In this document: in pieces, positions 43,755 to 51,877 of the stretch | How positions within the stretch are numbered: the stretch's first letter is position 1 | Layout: each line of letters opens with the position of its first letter | NCBI RefSeq assembly: GCF_016862995.1 | Contig: NZ_BOOA01000020.1 | Coordinates: 1 to 64,000, forward strand | Origin: Acrocarpospora phusangensis | Lineage (GTDB): Bacteria; Actinomycetota; Actinomycetes; Streptosporangiales; Streptosporangiaceae | Direction: 5' to 3' | Length of the DNA stretch: 64,000 bases | The notes under the pieces: generated by a model | Databases searched by the model: none | The model's input: only the letters and a program-made list of their open reading frames with translations | Told to the model about the DNA's origin: nothing | Translations under genes and position numbers: made by a program

Positions 43755-44645
43755 ATGCACGACCCGTGGCACGTCTTCCAGGTGCGGGTGCGCCGCGTCG
43801 ACCGGCTGAGCCCGGCGTTCCTCCGCGTCACCTTCACCGGCGACGACCTGGAACACTTCGCCGACCCCGGCTACGACCAGCGGATCAAGCTCGTCCTCCC
43901 GATCCCCGAGTACGGGACACTGCTGTTCCCCGACGGCCCCGACTGGTACGAGCGCTACCGCGCGCTACCCGACGATCAGAAGAACCCGTTCCGGACCTAC
44001 ACGATTCGCGCCGTCCGTCCCGAGAAGGCGGAAGTGGACGTGGACGTGGTCATGCACGCTGACGACGGCCACCTGGGACCCGCCGCGACATGGGCGTCCA
44101 CGGTCCAGGAGGACGATCGCTGCGCGCTGTGGGGCCCGGACGCCCGCCACGGCGGCCCGTACGGCGGGCTGGAGTTCAAGCTGCCCGCCGAGGGCGGGAA
44201 CCTGCTGCTGGCCGGCGACGAGACGGCGGTCCCGGCCATCATGCGCATCCTGGAGCAGCTTCCGGCTCACCTTACCGGCGAGGCGCTGATGGAGGTCCCG
44301 GAGACAGCCGACGTGCTGAAGGAGACCGCCCCCGCCGGAGTACGGGTCACCTGGCTCCCGCGCGACGGCGCCGAGCACGGTTCGCTGCTGACCGACGGCG
44401 TGCGGGCGGCGGCCGGACGCCTCATCCCCCCGGCCGTTCCCACGCAAATCGAGGACGTCGACATCGACGAGGGCATCCTGTGGGAGATCCCCGAGGCGCC
44501 GCCCGCGGCCTGTTACGTGTGGTTGGCCGGCGAGGCCGCAGTGGTCAAGACGCTGCGTCGGCACCTGGTCGGGGAGCGCGGGCTGGACCGGAAGGCGGTG
44601 GCGTTCATGGGCTACTGGCGGCGCGGCCGGGCCGAGTCGAGCTGA
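43755..44645 (+). CDS. siderophore-interacting protein (FAD ferric reductase)
   Basis: 296 aa, one base after the permease stop. SIP family: FLRVTFTGDDLEHFADPGYD-like start of the FAD domain, PFRTYTIRAVRP (R-x-Y-T/S FAD signature), then NAD(P)H-side LLLAGDETAVPAIMRIL and the C-terminal AGEAAVVKTLRRHLVGE and VAFMGYWRRGRAE, both standard. It reduces imported ferric siderophore in the cytoplasm and frees Fe(II). Completes the iron operon. Confidence 0.95.
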   Translation: MHDPWHVFQVRVRRVDRLSPAFLRVTFTGDDLEHFADPGYDQRIKLVLPIPEYGTLLFPDGPDWYERYRALPDDQKNPFRTYTIRAVRPEKAEVDVDVVMHADDGHLGPAATWASTVQEDDRCALWGPDARHGGPYGGLEFKLPAEGGNLLLAGDETAVPAIMRILEQLPAHLTGEALMEVPETADVLKETAPAGVRVTWLPRDGAEHGSLLTDGVRAAAGRLIPPAVPTQIEDVDIDEGILWEIPEAPPAACYVWLAGEAAVVKTLRRHLVGERGLDRKAVAFMGYWRRGRAESS

Positions 44646-44689
44646 GTGGTCGAGTCCGTAAATCCCTCGCGGGTCATGCGGCGGCTGGA

Positions 44690-44925
44690 GGTTGGACTCT
44701 TCCTGTTGGGATAGCGCCTGGCCAGCCGGTCGGCGGCGGCCGGGCCTCCGTGGGAGGAGCCGTTTGCCGACGATGCGGAACACCCGGCGTGCCGAGGCGT
44801 ACGGCCCGGCGGTCGTGACCTGGTCGACCAGCTCAGTGAACGGGAGGATCCCGGTCTGAGGCGAGCAGCGGCCCATCACGTGGGCGCGCTGGACGTGGGC
44901 GGCGGCCAGGTAGGTCGCCCCGCTT
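44690..44925 (-). pseudogene. IS630-family transposase fragment
   Basis: Minus strand: HVMGRCSPQTGILPFTELVD, GPYASARRVFRIV, then in a shifted frame a GPAAADRLARRYPN-like segment. This is the DDE catalytic middle of IS630-type transposases (second Asp region). Both ends are missing and at least one frameshift is present. Confidence 0.6.
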
Positions 44926-44974
44926 GTAGTCGTGGTTGACCCTGTACCGCGAGGACGCGTTGTATCCGTTGTGG

Positions 44975-45145
44975 TGACTGGCCGCGCTGCGCGGTCTGTG
45001 CGCGGTGATTTTGCCGGGCTGCGGTGGGTGGACATCAGCCTGGAGACACGTGAACTCACCGTTGTCCAGCAACTCATCCACGCCAACGGCAAGATGCGAG
45101 TCGGCCCACCCAAGAGCGAGGCGAGCCGGCGCACGATCCTCCGCA
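44975..45145 (+). pseudogene. tyrosine-integrase fragment
   Basis: RGDFAGLRWVDISLETREL and VQQLIHANGKMRVGPPKSEA followed by SRRTI are homologous to the catalytic-domain start of the integrase relic at 24.2 kb, including the first catalytic Arg (R-G-D/E). About 55 codons remain and the frame then runs into transposase text. It is the remains of a second integrase of the same family, 1.6 kb before a tRNA-Lys att-like repeat. Confidence 0.7.
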
Positions 45146-45154
45146 GGGCGGGCC

Positions 45155-45400
45155 ATGCCTTGATCGGCACCTTACGCCGCGAGTTGCTCGACCGGCGTTC
45201 ATCCTCAACGAGCAACATCTACGCCGGACACTCATCCACTACCTGCAGCACTACAACACGGCCCGGCCTCACCACAGCATCGGACAACTGCCCCCATCAC
45301 AAGCCGAAACCGGACCGCCAAACCCCACCGACTTGGCCGACCACCGAGTCCATCGCAGAGCGATCCTCGGAGGCCTTCTCGACGAGTACCAGGTCGCCTG
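45155..45400 (+). pseudogene. C-terminal fragment of an integrase-core transposase
   Basis: Across one frameshift: GTLRRELLDR, then FILNEQHLRRTLIHYLQHYN and TARPHHSIGQLPPSQAE, RAILGGLLDEYQVAC. This is the usual end of actinomycete rve-type transposases (N-x-R-P-H and GGLLDEY). 45401-45634 holds no assignable gene. Confidence 0.65.
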
Positions 45401-45634
45401 TGACACCGTCACGAACCGGCAGGTCAAGCATCGAATCCAATTGCTGAGCCCCACAGGAGTCGGCAGAGGCTGGGGCGTGGGGGATACAAGATCGCTGATC
45501 GTGGCTACTGACCTCACGGCGGGAGGATTAGGTGTTCAGGGCTTTCCGAGAAGCGCCGTGGGCGGAGGCAGGCGCGGGGATGGTGCCTTGACCGTCGCAT
45601 GGGCTCGTCTCGTTTGACTGCATCGGACGGTCGG

Positions 45635-46267
45635 TCATCGGCACACATCCGGAATCGCACAGACCTTTCCTGCCATCTGGCGGGCTTGATCCGTGAGGCG
45701 TTGTTCGAGCTCCTCAAAAGGATTGCTGCTGTAGAGGAACAACGCGGCTCCGCGCCGGGCGACCACCCATTGGTCGACGGGCCGCCCGTCGCTTTCTCCG
45801 TTGGTGTAGTGGTAGCCCTTCACACGCAGGGACTCGTCTCCGATGTCGGCGGGTTCTCCTACCCAGCCGAGGGTGTTGTTCTTGCGGCGCTGGGGCTGCT
45901 CGCAGTCGGTGATGTCGTCTTTGAGTGTTGCGAGGGCATCTTCGGCGGCTTTGGGAGTCGTGTAGAGCACGAGTTGCTCAAGGCTGGAGGAGGGGGCGCT
46001 GTCCAGGCGGGTGATAGTCCGCATCGCCACGCGGTCCTCATCGGCGGGAGTTTTCCGGTCGCAGGGATTGAGCTCGAACGGCCGCGCGACGTCGTCGTAG
46101 ATGTCCCAGAACTCCTCGTTTGCGAACTCGGGATGCGGGGTGGCCCGCGCCTGGGCCTCAGTCAGCAGGAATCCCTGGGGTATCTCTGCGGTGACTACCG
46201 GCCCCGAAGATATCGAGCAACCCGCTATGCATATCAGCACCACCAGCGTCACACCCTGTCTGAGCAT
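45635..46267 (-). CDS. putative lipoprotein, family not recognised
   Basis: 210 aa from ATG 46267; the frame is open to GTG 46309 but that extension lacks signal features. Signal peptide MLRQGVTLVVLICIAGC ends in a lipobox, so the mature protein is outside and lipidated. The body contains four more Cys that could form two disulfides (LNPCDRK, DITDCEQ, KVCAIPDVC) and the pattern EQLVLYTTPKAAEDAL, DQWVVARRGAALFLYSSNP seen in the extracellular PknH-like or sensor-type domains of actinomycetes. Lone gene among mobile scraps. Confidence 0.75.
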   Translation of the reverse strand: MLRQGVTLVVLICIAGCSISSGPVVTAEIPQGFLLTEAQARATPHPEFANEEFWDIYDDVARPFELNPCDRKTPADEDRVAMRTITRLDSAPSSSLEQLVLYTTPKAAEDALATLKDDITDCEQPQRRKNNTLGWVGEPADIGDESLRVKGYHYTNGESDGRPVDQWVVARRGAALFLYSSNPFEELEQRLTDQARQMAGKVCAIPDVCR

Positions 46268-46369
46268 GCCGGGCAGAATTCCGCATATCCCCCCGTCCCG
46301 CAAACGCACCTGATCGGGCCGATACCTCTGCGGCCGCTACGACGAAACCATCCCGGACCGTCCGCGGGG

Positions 46370-46606
46370 TCAGACCGGCTGGGGTGATGCCCTGGCGAGG
46401 AGATGCTCGGCAAGTTCGCGTTGCTGGTTGAGGTCCAGGCGCATGTGCGCGGACCAGGCGACCTCACACCGCCGATGCCGGATCCAAGATTCATTGGCTG
46501 TTCCATGGGTTCGGCGTGATCTGAACCTCGTCGCGGGCTTCGTGATCCCAACACCGTACCGACAATCCGCACAATTCACCTGCCACAACCGGCCGGTTGC
46601 GCCCAC
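46370..46606 (-). CDS. small ORF, doubtful
   Basis: 78 codons on the minus strand with VNCADCRYGV near the start and a charged helix DLNQQRELAEHLLARA near the end. Two Cys in C-x2-C spacing could bind zinc, but only one such pair is present. No strong ribosome-binding site. It ends close to the lipoprotein gene start and begins next to the att-like repeat; it may be a scrap of an integrated element. Confidence 0.25.
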   Translation of the reverse strand: MGATGRLWQVNCADCRYGVGITKPATRFRSRRTHGTANESWIRHRRCEVAWSAHMRLDLNQQRELAEHLLARASPQPV

Positions 46607-46608
46607 AT

Positions 46609-46750
46609 CGTGCCCATGAGCAACCAGCGAGCAACCACTCGTGATCTCGGCTCCGCGTCGAGGGCCACAAACCGGGAGAATTCGCAGGTCAAATGGGGGT
46701 AAAGGTGGTGGAGCGCCAGGGATTCGAACCCTGAACCTACGGATTAAAAG
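46609..46750 (-). repeat. 142-bp direct repeat A with tRNA-Lys(UUU) 3' half (att-like)
   Basis: Same length and order as 54919-55060, with scattered differences in the outer part and near identity at 46706-46750. That inner part, on the minus strand, is CTTTTAATCCGTAGGTTC, a T-arm CAGGG-TTCGAAT-CCCTG, an acceptor 3' strand and encoded CCA. The sequence departs from repeat B exactly at the anticodon-loop side. The 5' half of a tRNA (which should read ACGGA before CTTTTAA) is absent, so it is an attachment-site product, not a functional tRNA gene. Confidence 0.8.
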
Positions 46751-46770
46751 CCGCAGTTCTCAATGCCGCC

Positions 46771-46808
46771 TGCTATCGATTGCTATCCGATTGTGTCACG
46801 GTGTCACG
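46771..46808. repeat. short tandem repeats beside the att core (possible arm sites)
   Basis: TGCTATC occurs at 46771 and 46781, and GTGTCACG at 46793 and 46801 back to back. They begin 20 bp from the tRNA-derived core. Pairs of short direct repeats next to a core are typical of integrase or excisionase binding sites. No gene is seen in 46751-46991. Confidence 0.4.
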
Positions 46809-46991
46809 CATCCCATTATTGAGCCCCACAGGGGCCGATAGGACTATGACAAACTTCGCGACCGACTCATAGGCAAACAACGAAGAGATGACTGGAGGTT
46901 CAGGGAGGACCTGGACAACCTGCGACTTCGCGATCGCAGGTCATCGGTGGCGAGCGGCGCTCCGGCAATCCACGCGCCGGCGATGTCTTCT

Positions 46992-47444
46992 TCAGCCGGC
47001 GGTGGGCGACGCCTCGTCGGCGCTGAGGGTCCGCAATATGTCGACCAGCGTCGACAGCTGCTCGGGGGTGAGTGGCCTGAACAGCTCTTCCGCCGCCAGT
47101 TCGTAGCCGGCCGTCCAGTCCTGGGCCAGTGCGGCCCCTTGCGCCGTCACTCGAAGGAGTACGGACCGGCGGTCGTCCGCGCTGGTCTGGCGTTCGAGTA
47201 GTCCGTCACGGACGAGCGCGTCGACCAGGGTGGAGGCGGTCCCCTGGGCGATACCGACCGCGAGAGCGAGCTCGGTGAGCCGAACCGGCTGCGAACGTGC
47301 CACCTCCACCACCAGGCGCGACCTCGGTGTCGACACCCCATGCTCGCCCAGACGCTCGTTGAAGTGACGTACGAGCACCTTCGCCGTTCGACTGAACTCG
47401 TCGGCGACCTGTGCTGCGGTCACGCTCTTCCTCGCGTGCGGCAT
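46992..47444 (-). CDS. MarR-family transcriptional regulator
   Basis: 150 aa from ATG 47444 with GGAGG at good spacing; the frame is open to 47510 without another site. Helices for dimerisation at both ends; winged helix with TELALAVGIAQGTASTLVD (recognition helix) and RQTSADDRRSVLLRVTAQG (the D-x-R-S/R wing). It lies divergent from an NAD-dependent epimerase gene, and a palindrome is present between them, so it probably represses itself and the epimerase, released by a small ligand. Confidence 0.93.
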   Translation of the reverse strand: MPHARKSVTAAQVADEFSRTAKVLVRHFNERLGEHGVSTPRSRLVVEVARSQPVRLTELALAVGIAQGTASTLVDALVRDGLLERQTSADDRRSVLLRVTAQGAALAQDWTAGYELAAEELFRPLTPEQLSTLVDILRTLSADEASPTAG

Positions 47445-47500
47445 CGCCCACCTCCACTTGACGCACCCATCGTACGGGAGGTTACATAGACGTCGATGCA

Positions 47501-47520
47501 TTGATATCAAACTATTTGAT
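47501..47520. promoter_or_regulatory. MarR operator candidate
   Basis: Two overlapping palindromes: TTGATATCAA (47501-47510) and ATCAAACTATTTGAT (47506-47520). The A/T-rich site lies in the 175-bp spacer between the divergent MarR and epimerase starts, flanked by GATGCA and TGCATC. MarR proteins bind sites of this size and symmetry. Confidence 0.6.
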
Positions 47521-47619
47521 GGCTATGCATCTGGGAGGGGCGGCCGGGATCGCGTGCCGAGCGGCATCGACAACCGGGCGCGCACGAGAAGTGCGTACTC
47601 AATCACAAGGAGTGCAAGC

Positions 47620-48606
47620 ATGAAGGTCTTTGTTACTGGCGGCAGCGGTTTCGTCGGCGGCGCTCTGGTCCATCGCCTCGTCGCCGAAGGACATGAGGTC
47701 ATGGCGCTTGCCAGATCGGGCTCGAGCATTCAGCGGGTACGTGCGGCCGGAGCCGATGCCGTTCCTGGCGATCTCGCCGAGCTCGGCCGGGCCGGTTCCC
47801 CGGCGCCGATCTGGCTCGCGAAGGTGCGCGAGGCCGACGCGGTCGTGCACGTCGCGGCTCACATGGAGTTCTGGGGGCCCGACTCGCTCTTCGAACAGGC
47901 CAATCATGTGCCGACCGTCGCCCTGCACGCCGCGAGCGTCGCGGCCGGGGTGCGACGCTTCGTGCTCATCAGCGCTGCGTCCGTCTCCACGGGCAGTCAA
48001 CGTCGTCCCGTCGTCGACGAGTCGACGCCGGATGGCCGGCCGAACATCGCCTACAGCCGGGTCAAGCTGGCCACCGAGCGCGCACTGTTGAAAGCCCACA
48101 GCGAGAACACCGAGCTGGTCGTGCTCCGCCCGCCGTTCATCTGGGGTCGCGGAATGACGACGATCAACGAAATGGTCAAGGTCGCCGAGGCGGGACGGTT
48201 CGCCTGGATCGATCACGGTAAGCACATCGTCGACTTCGTGCACGTTGAAAACCTGGCCGGTGCCGCGATCCTCGCGCTCACACGGGGCCGCCACCGCGGG
48301 GTGTATTACGTGACGGACGGCACGCCGATGCCCATTCGAGACTTCCTCACCCCCTTGCTGGCGACCCGCGGCGTGGATCTGTCCAAGAGCCGCAGCGTCC
48401 CTCTGGCGATGGCGGCGCCCATGGCCGCGATGATGGACCGCACGGCACGCCTGCTTCGCCGCAAGACGGCGCCCCCGCTGACGAACTGGCTGGTGAGCTT
48501 CACCGGCCGTGACCGTTCCTACGACATCACCGCCGCGCGGAGGGGACTGGGCTACTCGCCTGACGTGACGGTGGAGAAAGGTCTGGCGGAGATGAGCTTC
48601 TCGTGA
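47620..48606 (+). CDS. NAD-dependent epimerase/dehydratase (extended SDR)
   Basis: 328 aa from ATG 47620 with AAGGAG upstream. NAD-binding VFVTGGSGFVGGALVHRL, ADAVVHVAAHMEFWGP, catalytic Ser region LISAASVSTG, active site Y-x3-K in AYSRVKLATERALL, then RPPFIWGRGM and VHVENLAGAAILALTRG. The pattern fits extended SDRs acting on sterol-like, flavonoid-like or aldehyde substrates rather than nucleotide sugars. Divergent MarR gene suggests induction by the substrate or a related compound. Confidence 0.92.
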   Translation: MKVFVTGGSGFVGGALVHRLVAEGHEVMALARSGSSIQRVRAAGADAVPGDLAELGRAGSPAPIWLAKVREADAVVHVAAHMEFWGPDSLFEQANHVPTVALHAASVAAGVRRFVLISAASVSTGSQRRPVVDESTPDGRPNIAYSRVKLATERALLKAHSENTELVVLRPPFIWGRGMTTINEMVKVAEAGRFAWIDHGKHIVDFVHVENLAGAAILALTRGRHRGVYYVTDGTPMPIRDFLTPLLATRGVDLSKSRSVPLAMAAPMAAMMDRTARLLRRKTAPPLTNWLVSFTGRDRSYDITAARRGLGYSPDVTVEKGLAEMSFS

Positions 48607-48710
48607 GGTGACGACCTCGCGCGCCGCGGTCTCACCGCCCTAGCCATGGATACCCCTCGCTATGGATACAGTGCCTCACGTTTCCCGTAGGCGTCCCTTG
48701 ACGTCGGCGT

Positions 48711-48857
48711 CTCGCTTGGCCACTGCTGCCACTTCTTGCCCTTGGGCAGCACCTCTTCGATAAGGTCGCCCGATTGGTAGGTGTGCGGGCCGCCCGCGAC
48801 GGAACGGGTGCCGGACTCCATCAGGCTGGTCTTCATCGTCACGTCGTAGCTCTCTAA
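48711..48857 (-). repeat. 147-bp repeat, copy 2: 5' end of an unknown gene
   Basis: Matches 18061-18207 with only a handful of differences, same orientation. Encodes on the minus strand MTMKTSLMESGTRSVAGGP and a segment ending KGKKWQQWPSE, then TPTSRDAYGKRE before a stop. The flanks differ from copy 1 on both sides. No function known. Confidence 0.65.
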
Positions 48858-48885
48858 GTGGTTGCGCCCGTAAGTCCTTCAGGGG

Positions 48886-49236
48886 TCAGTAGCTGAGGTA
48901 GAGATCGCAGGCGCAATCAAGGGCTTCTTGGGGTGTGCCGGCGGACATGCCAGTGGGAAGGATCTGGTTCTCGTACTTGCCACTGCTGGCGAGGTAGAGG
49001 CCGAATCCCCAGATGGAGGCCGATCCGCCGTAGCGGAGGCGGATGAGGGGCAGACGCCGGCCGTCGGCCAGTTCGCCTTCGACGTAGGCGAACTGGCCGT
49101 GGTAGCGGACATGCACGCCTGCCAGCTGGGGCCAGCGGTCGCGGGCGTGCTGGCGGAGTCGCTGGGCCAGGGAGGTCTTGGTCGACTCCGGGATGGCGGG
49201 CACGAGCCCTATCTTGCCGTCCGGCGTGTCGATCAC
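48886..49236 (-). CDS. hypothetical protein
   Basis: 116 aa, start GTG 49236 (no clear ribosome-binding site; the 5' end may have been altered by the neighbouring IS630 remnant). Reads like a real compact protein: SLAQRLRQHARDRWPQLAGV, FAYVEGELADGRRLPLIRLR, YGGSASIWGFGLYLASSGKY, and GTPQEALDCACDLYL. No signal peptide or membrane segment. Family not recognised; similar small proteins are common in actinomycetes, but no role is known. Confidence 0.6.
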   Translation of the reverse strand: MIDTPDGKIGLVPAIPESTKTSLAQRLRQHARDRWPQLAGVHVRYHGQFAYVEGELADGRRLPLIRLRYGGSASIWGFGLYLASSGKYENQILPTGMSAGTPQEALDCACDLYLSY

Positions 49237-49302
49237 AACCCGGAAGGTGGTCAGAGGAGCACACTTGTGGACCCCTGAAGAAGATCATGGAAAGCGTTCC
49301 GC

Positions 49303-49757
49303 GTGCCCGTCCCCCGCGCTCGTCAGATCGCCGTGACCGCCGCCGAGCGGCGACGGCTCAAGAAACTGGCTCACTCGCACACCGCCCCTTACCAGCAGGT
49401 CATCCGTATCCGGATCGTGCTGGACGCCGCGCACGGTTACTCCAACGCCCGTATCGCCCTGCGACAGCGCGTCCACCTCGATACCGTCCGCCGGTGGCGT
49501 GGTCGCTATGCCGACCAGGGCGTCGACGGGCTCAAGGACCGGCCCCGCAGCGGTCGGCCGCCCCGCTTCACCCCCGTGCAACGGGCCGAGGTCAAGGCGC
49601 TGGCCTGCCGGCTGCCGGCCGAGACCGGAGTGTCGCTGTCCCGCTGGAGCAGCACCGACCTGCCCGCCGAAGTGGTCGGCCGGGGCATCACCGAGGCGAT
49701 GTCCGCCCCAACCGTCCGCCGGATCCTGGCCGCCGACTTGCTCAAGCCCTGGAAACA
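49303..49757 (+). pseudogene. IS630-family transposase, N-terminal part
   Basis: About 150 codons: helix-turn-helix region AERRRLKKLAHSHTAPYQQV, GYSNARIALRQRVHLDTVRRW, GLKDRPRSGRPPRFTP and VGRGITEAMSAPTVRRIL. The frame is cut just after LLKPWKH by the left end of the next IS; the DDE catalytic domain is absent. The fragment on the minus strand at 44.7-44.9 kb is from the same family but not adjoining sequence. Confidence 0.8.
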
Positions 49758-51004
49758 CTGCGCCTGCCGATAATTCCATTAATTCCATCCGTCCAGGTCA
49801 CGGCCTTGCAGGACTTCTCTGGTACGCAGGCTTCGACTCCTGAAGAGGAGGCAGTGCGGCAGGATGACCGGTCGTGCTCCTTCGCCTGGCCTGTCTCGCC
49901 GTCACGAACACCTTCGCGGCGCTGCGGTTGCTGCCGATGGGTGATCGGGACAAGGACGTCGAGATTCTCGCCCTGCGTCACCAGATCACCATCCTTGAAC
50001 GGCAACTCGGCGTCGGTGCCAGTGCGAGGTTCGCGCCCGAGGACCGAGCCTTCCTCGCCGCCCTCCTGGCACCGTTGCCCCGCGACGTCCTGCGCCGGCT
50101 GAGGCTTCTCATCCGGCCGGATACCGTCGTGCGCTGGCACCGTGATCTGATGACGCGGCGTCATGCTCGTGCCTGCGTGCCGAAACGGCGCGGGCGCCCG
50201 CCAACCGTCCGTTCCATCCGCGCCCTCGTCCTGCGCTTAATCCGGGCGAATCCCTCCTGGGGGTACCGGAGGGTACACGGAGAGCTCACCACGCTCGGCA
50301 TCAAGGTCGCAGTGTCAACGGTCTGAGAGATCCTCAAACAGGAGGGCATCGTTCCGGCACCCGAGCGGGCGTCCACCACCTGGGCCGACTTCCTGCGCTC
50401 CCAAGCCGAGGCCCTGCTGGCCTGCGACTTTATCGAGACCGTCACCCTTGATGGGCAGCGTCAGTACATCCTGGCCGTCATCGAACACGTCACCAGACGC
50501 GTGCGCGTACTCGGCACCACCGCACACCCGACCGGGAACTGGGTTGCCCAGGCCGTCAGGAATCTGGTGATGGATCTGGAAAACGCCGGTTGCCGGGCCT
50601 GCTTTTTGATCCGTGACCGGGATGGGAAGTTCCCGGCGCTCATGGATGAGATCCTGGCCGAGGCCGGCATCCGGACTGTGCTTACCGGTATCCGGATGCC
50701 GCGGATGAACGCGATCATGGAACGGTGGGTGCAGTCCTGCCGCCGCGAGCTTCTCGACCGCTGTTTGCTCTGGAACGAACGCCATCTCCGGCACGCCCTG
50801 CGCGAGTACGAACAGTTCTACAACCGGCACCGAGCCCACCAAGCTCTTCTCCAGGCGGCTCCGCTGCGTCCGGTCCCGGATCCGATCATCGATTCAGGGC
50901 GAATCGCCGACCTGACCATACGCCGACGAGATCGGCTTGGTGGAGTCCTTCACGAGTACTCACATGCCGCTTGAACTGCGCGGACGGAATTTTCGGCAGG
51001 CGCA
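49758..51004 (+). mobile_element. IS element with integrase-core transposase
   Basis: Left end CTGCGCCTGCCGATAATTCC and right end, reverse-complemented, CTGCGCCTGCCGAAAATTCC are inverted repeats. Inside is one transposase gene. The sequences outside do not join into one gene: an IS630 5' part on the left and an unrelated 3' part on the right. So the insertion was followed by a deletion or arose by recombination between two copies. Related relics are at 34.4 kb and 17.87 kb. Confidence 0.8.
49874..50974 (+). pseudogene. integrase-core (rve) transposase with one in-frame stop
   Basis: GTG 49874 start; EILALRHQITILERQL, then HTH region RRGRPPTVRSIRALVLRL and NPSWGYRRVHGELTTLGIKV. At 50324-50326 a TGA sits in V-S-T-V-stop-E-I-L-K, where the family has Trp (TGG), so it is a single nonsense change. 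Downstream the same frame continues with the DDE domain: ACDFIETVTLDGQR (first Asp), CFLIRDRDGKFP (second Asp) and MNAIMERWVQSCRRELLDR (Glu). Everything else is intact at 366 codons, so the decay is very recent. Confidence 0.85.
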
Positions 51005-51271
51005 GTGCTGGACTATGACGCGAAGAACCTATCGCCATTAAAGAAGAATCAAATCATAAGCTCGCTTATGGATCCCGTGCAGAACATATTTATGGCCGCG
51101 AAGTACCTGCGGATGCTATCGCCGGCGGCCGGGCCATGGACAAAGGAGACGGCGTTCAAGGCCGCAGCAAAGTACAACGGAGGCCCCGGGGGCTGGAAGA
51201 ACTCCCGATCTCAAGGTTACGCACGCAGGGTCATTAGCAACCAGAAAATGCTAGAGGAGTTATTGAGATGA
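51005..51271 (+). pseudogene. 3' end of a lytic-transglycosylase-like gene
   Basis: 88 codons that begin exactly at the IS right end. SLMDPVQNIFMAAKYLRML and FKAAAKYNGGPGGW resemble the C-terminal half of SLT/lysozyme-like domains (A-x-Y-N-x-G-P-G). The catalytic Glu region is missing, so the 5' part has been removed. A/T-richer than its neighbours. Its stop overlaps the next start (ATGA), which shows it once formed an operon with the membrane protein gene. Confidence 0.5.
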
Positions 51272-51594
51272 GCTCGGAACTGGCCGAAAGTATGGATCGG
51301 CAGGCGGCCCGACTCCGCGAACGGCTGACCTACTGGGCCTACGTTTTCGGGGGCATGCTGGCGATCTCCACGAGCTTTTTCATCGGAGTCCATGAGTACG
51401 ACTGGACGGATTCCCCCCAGGTCGATCGGGATGCGGTCGGCGTGGGAATTCTCCTCACAGGCATCGGCCTGGTCCTGCTGCTCGGTGGTGTGGTGACCCG
51501 GAGGAGGTCCCAAAAGTCCTGGATTATTCCTGGGCTGTTCTTCGTGATCGGACTTCTCCGGCTCGTTTGGCTGTACGGCTTGCCGCCGCGGTAG
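51268..51594 (+). CDS. small membrane protein
   Basis: 108 aa; start overlaps the preceding stop and has GAGGAG 13 nt upstream. A charged N-terminal helix (MDRQAARLRERL) is followed by three hydrophobic segments: WAYVFGGMLAISTSFFIGV, VGVGILLTGIGLVLLLGGVV and WIIPGLFFVIGLLRLVWLYG. Family not recognised. Because the upstream relic looks like a cell-wall hydrolase, the pair could be the tail of a phage- or ICE-type lysis/transfer module; this is an inference only. Confidence 0.6.
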   Translation: MSSELAESMDRQAARLRERLTYWAYVFGGMLAISTSFFIGVHEYDWTDSPQVDRDAVGVGILLTGIGLVLLLGGVVTRRRSQKSWIIPGLFFVIGLLRLVWLYGLPPR

Positions 51595-51877
51595 CTCGCT
51601 CGGGTCCAGGCAACGCCAGGTAGCGTCAATCCACGCTCGCCCACATACCGGGTCTTAGGCGCAGATGGCTCGGTTCCGGTTCGCGTGAATGGTTGCGCAG
51701 CGTGATCGGAGTCGTTGTTAACGGTGTTGCGGAAGCCTGTCATGGTGCAGAAACCGGTGCCGAGCGCTTGACCTGGTCTTCTAGGTGACTGGTGTTTTTC
51801 TGACGATCTCGCGGTGGCCTCTTCCCGTATGCCAGGGTGATCGTTGTTGGTCGCCGAGAGCGGGGAGAGGTCGAGCG

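Noticed and set aside
46706-46750. Functional tRNA-Lys gene
   Set aside because: Only the 3' half from the anticodon loop is present; no matching 5' acceptor or D-arm follows within tRNA length. The same holds at 55016-55060 and 16825-16868.
46771-46808. CRISPR-like array
   Set aside because: Repeats are 7-8 bp with no regular spacers and no cas genes anywhere in the window.
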